Below are positions 3,302 through 5,555 of a DNA stretch of 5,555 nt, in pieces. The stretch is from Lawsonibacter sp. (GTDB taxonomy: Bacteria > Bacillota > Clostridia > Oscillospirales > Oscillospiraceae), in the NCBI GenBank assembly GCA_022798855.1, contig JAAWNI010000148.1, positions 1-5,555 on the forward strand, read 5' to 3'. Every line of letters begins with the position of its first letter. Position 1 is the first letter of the stretch. A program made the position numbers and the translations under genes. The notes under the pieces are model-generated. The model did not search any database. It saw only the letters and a list, made by a program, of their open reading frames with translations, and was not told where the DNA came from.

Positions 3302-5555
3302 AGGATCCAACACAATATCATGGCGATGAACGCCTACCGCAACTACAACAACAACAACAAGGCCCTGTCCGGCAACCTGGAGAAGCTGTCCTCCGGCTAC
3401 AAGATCAACCGCGCCGGTGACGACGCCGCCGGCCTGGCCATTTCCGAGAAGATGCGCGCCCAGATTACCGGCCTGAACGCCGCTTCCAAGAACGTTAAGG
3501 ACGGCATCAGCCTGGTCAAGACCGCTGAGGGCGCCATGCAGGAGATCCAGGACATGCTCAACCGCATGGACTACCTGGCCACCCAGTCCGCCAACGGCAC
3601 CTATCAGGACGAGGTGGACCGTGAAGCCCTCCAGAAGGAAGTCAACCAGCTGAAGGACGAAATCAACCGTATCGCTGATTCCGCCAACTTCAACGGCATC
3701 AAGCTGCTGGACGGCACCTGGGACGTGGACGGCAAGGACGCTGCCATCAAGGCCGCCCAGGCCGCCATCGACGCCGCCAACGACCCCGCCAAGGTGGACC
3801 CCGCCTACAATGACAGCATGACCAACAAGCAGGTCCAGAACCTGATGCTGCCCCTGGGCGGCAAGGGCCCCAACAGCGCCGCTTCCGTGGGCACCAACAC
3901 CATTCTGGAGACTGAGAAGATCGACCGCCAGAAGCCCAGCTTCGAGGTCAACTTCAACGGCGTGAAGCACACCCTGGCCGCAACCCAGGGCGATGCTACG
4001 ACCTCTGGTATTTCTGTGACTGTCGGCGATAAAGTCATTACAATTACCGAGAAGGATATCTTTGACACTACCAATAAGGGGATCGGCGAGGAAATCACCA
4101 GCGAGGACCTGGTTAAGACCTTCATGGCTAAGATCAATGACACTGCTGCTACTACTCCCGGCCAGGTTGCCATTACCAGCAACGACGGTAATGTTCACAA
4201 CTGGAACGTGAAGCAGGACGGCGAGAAGCTGGTCTTCGAATTTGCTGATGATGTCTCCGAGGAGCTCAACGAGCACTATACTGTTGAATTCGGCAGCACT
4301 GCGGCCACCGCTCATGTGGACGCTGCGGGCAAGGTCTTCACCACTGGCGCTCACGCTGTTGGTACTGCCGGCACCGGCGATTATACAATCAGTGCTGAAG
4401 TCAATGGTGAGACTGTAGAATTCACTTTTTCTGCTGCCGCTATTGAGACTACAGCTAATCTTGCGACCGCGCTGGGCAACGCCAAGGGCACCCTGAGCGA
4501 TGGCACCGAGGTCAAGCTGGGCGACTACTTCACGGTGGGTGTCAATGCTACCACTAATACGATGCTTAATATCACCAGCAAAGAGGGCGAGGGTGAGCTC
4601 AGCGGCAATGTAATCAACAGCGTGACTGTGACTGGTGGAACGGGTCTTACTCTTGCCGCTGGCAAGGTTACCAGCGATGGCAAGGACGGCTACACCCCCG
4701 GCACCACCGGCTACCTGAACGCCGGTACCGAGGTCACCGTTATTGGTTCTCCCGCCGAGTCCGAGCAGCTGGCCAGCACCAGCCTTGACCTGAAGAAGCT
4801 GAACATCACCGACGGCATGAAGATCAAACTGGGCAACGAGGAGTACACCTTTGCCGTGGGCAAGGACAGCGTCATCGACACCTCCGCCAAGAATGTCATC
4901 GACCTGACCGACTTTGAGGCCGCTGACCTGAAGGTTTCCTCCACCGCCACCACCGCCCAGCAGGTTGCCGCCAGCAAGCTGGCCGAGGCCGCCAAGGACA
5001 ACGACATCTTCACCGTGTCCCACACCGGCACCGACGGTCTGGTCGGCTTGAAGCAGCTGGCCGAGGCCAAGGACTCCACCGACATGACCACCATGGATAA
5101 GTTCGCCAGCTATATCGGCGTGACCACCGTGGACGAGAAGGCCACCGAGGCGCTCCTGAAGGAGGCCCAGGCCAAGAAGGCCGAGGACCTGGCCCAGGCC
5201 AAGAAGGACCTGGCCGCCGCTGAGGCTGATGGCGCCAAGGCCCTGAACCTCCAGATTGGCGACACCTCCGACGACTTCAACCAGCTGGGCGTGAAGATCG
5301 GCAGCATGAAGACCGACGCCCTGAAAATCACCGACCTGAGCATCGGCACCGCTGACGACGCCGCCGCTTCCATCGACGTGATCAAGGACGCCATCAACTA
5401 CGTCTCCTCCGTCCGCGGCGATCTGGGCGCTTACCAGAACCGTCTGGACCACACCGCCAACAACCTGTCCGTGATGGCCGAGAACATCCAGGACGCCGAG
5501 TCCACCATCCGCGACACCGATGTGGCCGAGGAAATGATGAGCTACGTCAAGAACA
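3299..5555 (+). CDS. fliC: Flagellin, very long, 3' end outside the window
   Basis: This is the filament protein of the bacterial flagellum, exported by the flagellar type III apparatus. 752 residues are present with no stop, and about 25 more are expected. Residues 1-142 are the conserved N-terminal D0/D1 region: MRIQHNIMAMNAYRN, LEKLSSGYKINRAGDDAAGLAISEKMR, and NFNGIKLLDG at its end. From about 671 the C-terminal D1 region returns, with AINYVSSVRGDLGAYQNRLDH and then DTDVAEEMMSYVK. Between them lie about 530 residues of surface-exposed variable domain, much longer than the usual 100-250; near 613-654 it has an Ala/Lys/Glu-rich helical stretch. LNRMDYLATQ (87-96) is the TLR5-contact region, keeping the key Arg89 but otherwise divergent. 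No cysteine is seen, as is usual for flagellins. AAAGGAAG gives an 8-base RBS spacing. Codon use in the middle shifts toward T-ending codons (about 3990-4680), unlike the C-rich flanks, suggesting a swapped domain. Confidence 0.97.
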   Translation, partial: MRIQHNIMAMNAYRNYNNNNKALSGNLEKLSSGYKINRAGDDAAGLAISEKMRAQITGLNAASKNVKDGISLVKTAEGAMQEIQDMLNRMDYLATQSANGTYQDEVDREALQKEVNQLKDEINRIADSANFNGIKLLDGTWDVDGKDAAIKAAQAAIDAANDPAKVDPAYNDSMTNKQVQNLMLPLGGKGPNSAASVGTNTILETEKIDRQKPSFEVNFNGVKHTLAATQGDATTSGISVTVGDKVITITEKDIFDTTNKGIGEEITSEDLVKTFMAKINDTAATTPGQVAITSNDGNVHNWNVKQDGEKLVFEFADDVSEELNEHYTVEFGSTAATAHVDAAGKVFTTGAHAVGTAGTGDYTISAEVNGETVEFTFSAAAIETTANLATALGNAKGTLSDGTEVKLGDYFTVGVNATTNTMLNITSKEGEGELSGNVINSVTVTGGTGLTLAAGKVTSDGKDGYTPGTTGYLNAGTEVTVIGSPAESEQLASTSLDLKKLNITDGMKIKLGNEEYTFAVGKDSVIDTSAKNVIDLTDFEAADLKVSSTATTAQQVAASKLAEAAKDNDIFTVSHTGTDGLVGLKQLAEAKDSTDMTTMDKFASYIGVTTVDEKATEALLKEAQAKKAEDLAQAKKDLAAAEADGAKALNLQIGDTSDDFNQLGVKIGSMKTDALKITDLSIGTADDAAASIDVIKDAINYVSSVRGDLGAYQNRLDHTANNLSVMAENIQDAESTIRDTDVAEEMMSYVKN
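3990..4680 (+). other. Compositionally distinct middle segment of the flagellin gene
   Basis: In this stretch codons such as ACT, GCT, ATT, GAT and GGT become common. Before and after it almost every codon ends in C or G. It lies wholly inside the variable domain (about residues 231-461). The reading frame is intact. The pattern fits import of a variable domain by recombination, a usual route of flagellin antigenic change. Confidence 0.6.

Noticed and set aside
3278..5452. Open frame of 724 codons on the minus strand opposite the flagellin gene
   Set aside because: It is a by-product of the C/G third-position bias of the flagellin gene. The translation is Gly/Val/Leu-rich with no domain, and the plus-strand flagellin is certain.

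Overview
The window looks like chromosome from a GC-rich, flagellated member of the Clostridia, probably Oscillospiraceae-like. The grounds are a TnpB-type protein of the clostridial 'GLDYSM' sort, AGGAGG-type ribosome binding sites, a csrA-flagellin gene pair, and strong C/G third-position codon bias. The genus cannot be named from this sequence alone.

Layout, left to right. (1) An elongator tRNA-Met (CAT) lies on the minus strand at 9-85, with a near-consensus promoter behind it. (2) A small serine recombinase (resolvase/invertase type, 205 aa) lies on the minus strand at 325-942 and ends in an intrinsic terminator. (3) A 317-base divergent intergenic region carries two closely related 24-bp dyads, spaced 126 bp centre to centre; one is embedded in a terminator-like hairpin. 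(4) On the plus strand, a TnpB-like protein (1260-2399) keeps the N-terminal domain and the zinc ribbon but has lost all three acidic RuvC residues (D to K, E to R, D to E). (5) About 300 bases after it are non-coding and strongly folded, where a TnpB would make its guide (omega) RNA. (6) A CsrA-like protein with an unusual C-terminal extension is at 2707-3087. (7) A very large flagellin starts at 3299 and runs off the right edge.

The main result is the block tldR-like gene, guide-RNA-like region, csrA, flagellin. A nuclease-dead TnpB homologue with an intact zinc ribbon, a structured RNA directly 3' and a flagellin two genes away matches the logic of TldR (TnpB-like nuclease-dead repressor) systems, known best from fliC-linked loci in enterobacteria and their phages. 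The inferred model is that TldR uses the 3' RNA to silence a promoter, perhaps of another flagellin gene elsewhere in the genome, while this locus supplies its own flagellin. A second layer of control is visible in the fliC leader. The Shine-Dalgarno GGA sits in the loop of a hairpin whose stem contains the start codon, as expected for translational repression by CsrA, which is encoded just upstream.

The guide, the target promoter and any role of the recombinase (phase switching or mobility) cannot be settled from this window.
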